Below the pieces are notes generated by a model. The model made no database searches. It saw only the letters and a program-made list of their open reading frames with translations, and was not told where the DNA came from. Made by a program: the position numbers and the translations under genes. This document shows, in pieces, positions 62,061-64,000 of a DNA stretch of 64,000 bases. The first letter of the stretch is position 1. Every line of letters begins with the position of its first letter. Origin of the DNA: Mucilaginibacter gotjawali (GTDB lineage Bacteria > Bacteroidota > Bacteroidia > Sphingobacteriales > Sphingobacteriaceae); assembly GCF_002355435.1 (NCBI RefSeq), contig NZ_AP017313.1, forward strand, positions 6,138,001 to 6,202,000, read 5' to 3'.

Positions 62061-62069
62061 AATAACCGG

Positions 62070-62795
62070 ATGCCTATAAGTCGTTTTTACAAACTCTACA
62101 TATCTCCCAATAGAAAATACGTAAAGGTTTTAAAAAACTTGCTGGGTTTTGTGCCCGGCAATTTGTCGCTTTACAAGATGGCGTTCCGCCATAAATCGGT
62201 AGCGCAAAACGTAAAAAAGGGCGTAAAAAACAGTAATGAACGACTTGAATTTTTAGGTGATGCGGTTTTGGGCAGCGTTGTTGCCGAGGTGCTTTTTAAA
62301 TTATACCCTTATGAAGATGAGGGATTTTTAACCGAATTACGTTCAAAAATAGTTAGCCGTGTTAACCTTAACCAGCTGGCCCGCAAACTTGGTTTTGATA
62401 AACTGATTGAATATGATAGCCGGATGCTTAACTCATCAAGGCAGGGATCATTACTTGGCGACGCTTTTGAAGCCCTGGTAGGCGCTATTTACCTGGATAA
62501 AGGTTACGACTTTACCCGAAGCTTCCTGGTGAACCATATTATCAAATCACACATCGATATCCACACGCTGGAGCAGACGGAAACTAATTTCAAAAGCAAA
62601 CTGATAGAGTGGTGCCAGCGCCACAGCAAGGACATAGCGTTTGACCTGATCAGCAATGAGGAAGGTGAAAATGTGAAACTATTTACCGTACAGGCGGTTA
62701 TTGACGGCGAGGTAATGGGCCTTGGCAAGGAATTCAATAAAAAGAACGCCGAAAAACTGGCTGCCGAAAAAGCCTGCGAAACGCTGGGGATATAG
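62070..62795 (+). CDS. rnc: ribonuclease III
   Basis: 241 residues. Cuts double-stranded RNA in rRNA and mRNA processing. Catalytic signature NERLEFLGDAVLGSVVAE, second site LLGDAFEALVGAIYLDKG, and C-terminal dsRBD (TNFKSKLIEWCQ to AEKLAAEKACETL). Nine bases after fabF. Confidence 0.96.
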   Translation: MPISRFYKLYISPNRKYVKVLKNLLGFVPGNLSLYKMAFRHKSVAQNVKKGVKNSNERLEFLGDAVLGSVVAEVLFKLYPYEDEGFLTELRSKIVSRVNLNQLARKLGFDKLIEYDSRMLNSSRQGSLLGDAFEALVGAIYLDKGYDFTRSFLVNHIIKSHIDIHTLEQTETNFKSKLIEWCQRHSKDIAFDLISNEEGENVKLFTVQAVIDGEVMGLGKEFNKKNAEKLAAEKACETLGI

Positions 62796-62846
62796 CCCCG
62801 GCCCCCTAACCCCCTAAAGAGGGAATATCATCGGCTTAAAAGTTTA

Positions 62847-62927
62847 ATATCGAACAGCGAATTTCGAATTTTGAATTACGAAGTGAAACTTCGGCGTTCG
62901 TTATTCAAAATTCATTATTCGATATTT
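62847..62927. repeat. 'gaattttgaat' inverted repeat after rnc
   Basis: AATATCGAA and TTCGATATT bound a structure with AATTTTGAATTACGAA/TTCGTTATTCAAAATT and an inner stem CGAAGT-GAA-ACTTCG. Lies between the convergent rnc and the next minus-strand gene. Confidence 0.65.
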
Positions 62928-62954
62928 TTGCTTTTTATTTTGACTTAATCCCTG

Positions 62955-63734
62955 CTATTTTATTGTACCGTCATCCAGCGACACCGGCGCTAAGGATTTA
63001 TCAGTAGTTTTAAAGACCGGCTTCGGCTGCGTTAGCCTTGATTTATTGAGCACGTAAAAATCGTAGTTCTTTTTTACTTTTTTCATCAGGTCGTAATCAT
63101 TCCAGGCTTTAATATCTTCGTACGAGGGACGGTAGTACTCCATAAATTTCTTTACGGTGGTGTCTGGGGCGTTGGTTACTTTTTTTACAAGGGCAACAGT
63201 ATACCTTCTGTCAACTGCCGATGCTTCCAATTCACCCCTGGTGTAGTTTTTAAACCGGCGCAGATTGGCCGCATCTTTGCCAAACCACGTGTGCAGGTCG
63301 TTCAGCGGGTTCAATAAAACAGACAATAACGGCGGGTCGCCGTTATAATAAACCCCTTTACGGTTATAATCCTTTAAAACATCATTTAATTCCTGCTTTT
63401 TTGATTCACCCTGTACAGTAACGGTGTTCAGTTTAATTACCGGCTGCATATAAACCGGCATATCACTTCCGTTAAGTACAACAATTTTTTGTTCGGTAAA
63501 ATCATCCTTTGTAAACCGCAGGGTATCGCCGGCGGCAGCTTTAATGGTGAACCATCCCAGTTCATCACTCATTATGCGCTCCCCTGTTTTTAAATTATGG
63601 ATCACTACCTGCGGAACCCTTTCTCCGCTTAATTTTTTAGAGGTTACGCCACGTATGGTAAATACCTGTTGCCCCGCAGCGTTTAAAAAAGCGAAAATGC
63701 ATAAAACAAACAGGGTTAAACAGGCGATGCGCAT
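62955..63734 (-). CDS. secreted carboxypeptidase-regulatory-like domain protein
   Basis: 259 residues from the ATG at 63734 (signal peptide to NAAGQQ). Residues about 22-95 form a beta-sandwich of the CarboxypepD_reg type (VPQVVIHNLKTGERIMSDEL, GWFTIKAAAGDTLRFT), followed by a helical, basic part with repeated Tyr and Lys. Widespread envelope protein type in Bacteroidota; function unknown. Confidence 0.75.
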   Translation of the reverse strand: MRIACLTLFVLCIFAFLNAAGQQVFTIRGVTSKKLSGERVPQVVIHNLKTGERIMSDELGWFTIKAAAGDTLRFTKDDFTEQKIVVLNGSDMPVYMQPVIKLNTVTVQGESKKQELNDVLKDYNRKGVYYNGDPPLLSVLLNPLNDLHTWFGKDAANLRRFKNYTRGELEASAVDRRYTVALVKKVTNAPDTTVKKFMEYYRPSYEDIKAWNDYDLMKKVKKNYDFYVLNKSRLTQPKPVFKTTDKSLAPVSLDDGTIK

Positions 63735-63937
63735 GCTAATAAATTGAGGTACAAACTTAAAGATAGTATTTGAGAGCAAATGTGAAAAAATGTTAATTAC
63801 GGGTTATTACATTTTTTAGCTTTTTGTGTGTAAATTATTTTGCACTTTTTGTTGAATGTGCTTAACTTTGAGTTAAACCTGGTAGCCTTATTACAAATAC
63901 CCGGAATTCGTTTTTTTATCAACCTAAACGTATAATC

Positions 63938-64000
63938 ATGAGTTTTAAAGCAAACCTTAAAACACTTGGCCAGCAGCCTGATATTATCCTGATCATTACT
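63938..64000 (+). CDS. start of a gene running past the window
   Basis: ATG at 63938 opens a frame MSFKANLKTLGQQPD, then a hydrophobic strand IILIIT, without a stop to the window end. Too short to assign a family. Confidence 0.5.
   Translation, partial: MSFKANLKTLGQQPDIILIIT

Noticed and set aside
62796-62826. C-rich stretch after rnc as a terminator
   Set aside because: No self-complementary stem with a T run can be drawn; it is only noted as resembling the 8300-8340 stretch.

Overview
The window looks like a chromosomal segment of a Bacteroidota bacterium, most likely family Sphingobacteriaceae (Mucilaginibacter/Pedobacter-like). Evidence: families typical of the phylum (IPExxxVDY protein beside pyk, DUF3098 between ftsX and uppP, DUF2911, DUF4918/SMUG2, long pta-ackA pair), promoter -7 boxes of the TAnnTTTG type, few Shine-Dalgarno sequences, and many lipoproteins and exported carbohydrate-active enzymes. 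Genus is inference.

Layout. 0-3.5 kb: NlpC/P60 hydrolase (5' end outside), CapA-like lipoprotein, SPFH protein, DUF922 putative metalloprotease. 3.5-8.2 kb: a tightly packed minus-strand operon joining an EgtV/EgtU-type ABC importer to ergothioneine enzymes EgtB and EgtD; the substrate-binding half of the importer appears circularly permuted. 8.4-10 kb: flavin disulfide oxidoreductase and DUF427 protein. 10.4-10.6 kb: tRNA-Glu and tRNA-Asp, convergent. 10.8-13.3 kb: DUF2306 membrane protein coupled to a large lipoprotein. 13.7-18.5 kb: tetR-tolC-emrA-emrB efflux operon with a candidate operator. 19-25 kb: PIG-L deacetylase, YafQ-type toxin-antitoxin pair, Na+/solute symporter with small membrane proteins, DUF2911. 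25.4-27.6 kb: tRNA 3'-end scar, AraC plus aldo/keto reductase, tRNA-Ser. 27.7-28.7 kb: one-domain ModE-like regulator and a near-consensus ModE box before an envelope protein gene. 29.3-32.7 kb: pta-ackA. 33-43.6 kb: exported GH116, DUF1593, sialate O-acetylesterase, formylglycine-generating enzyme and sulfatase, with FKBP and SMUG2 genes between. 44-50 kb: ECF sigma/anti-sigma, DUF6249, DinB, histidine kinase, gltX. 50-53.6 kb: M20 hydrolase and a type II restriction-modification pair. 53.8-64 kb: housekeeping block hflX, uppP, DUF3098, ftsX, thioredoxin, pyk, IPExxxVDY, acpP, fabF, rnc.

Two cross-cutting observations matter for any user. First, four genes (pta, sialate O-acetylesterase, gltX, ftsX) are each broken by one missing base in a homopolymer; because gltX and ftsX are normally essential, undercalled homopolymers in the assembly are the simplest explanation. 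Second, many intergenic gaps carry long inverted repeats built from short repeated words, often at the ends of convergent genes and sometimes holding the stop codons; some are near-identical copies many kilobases apart.
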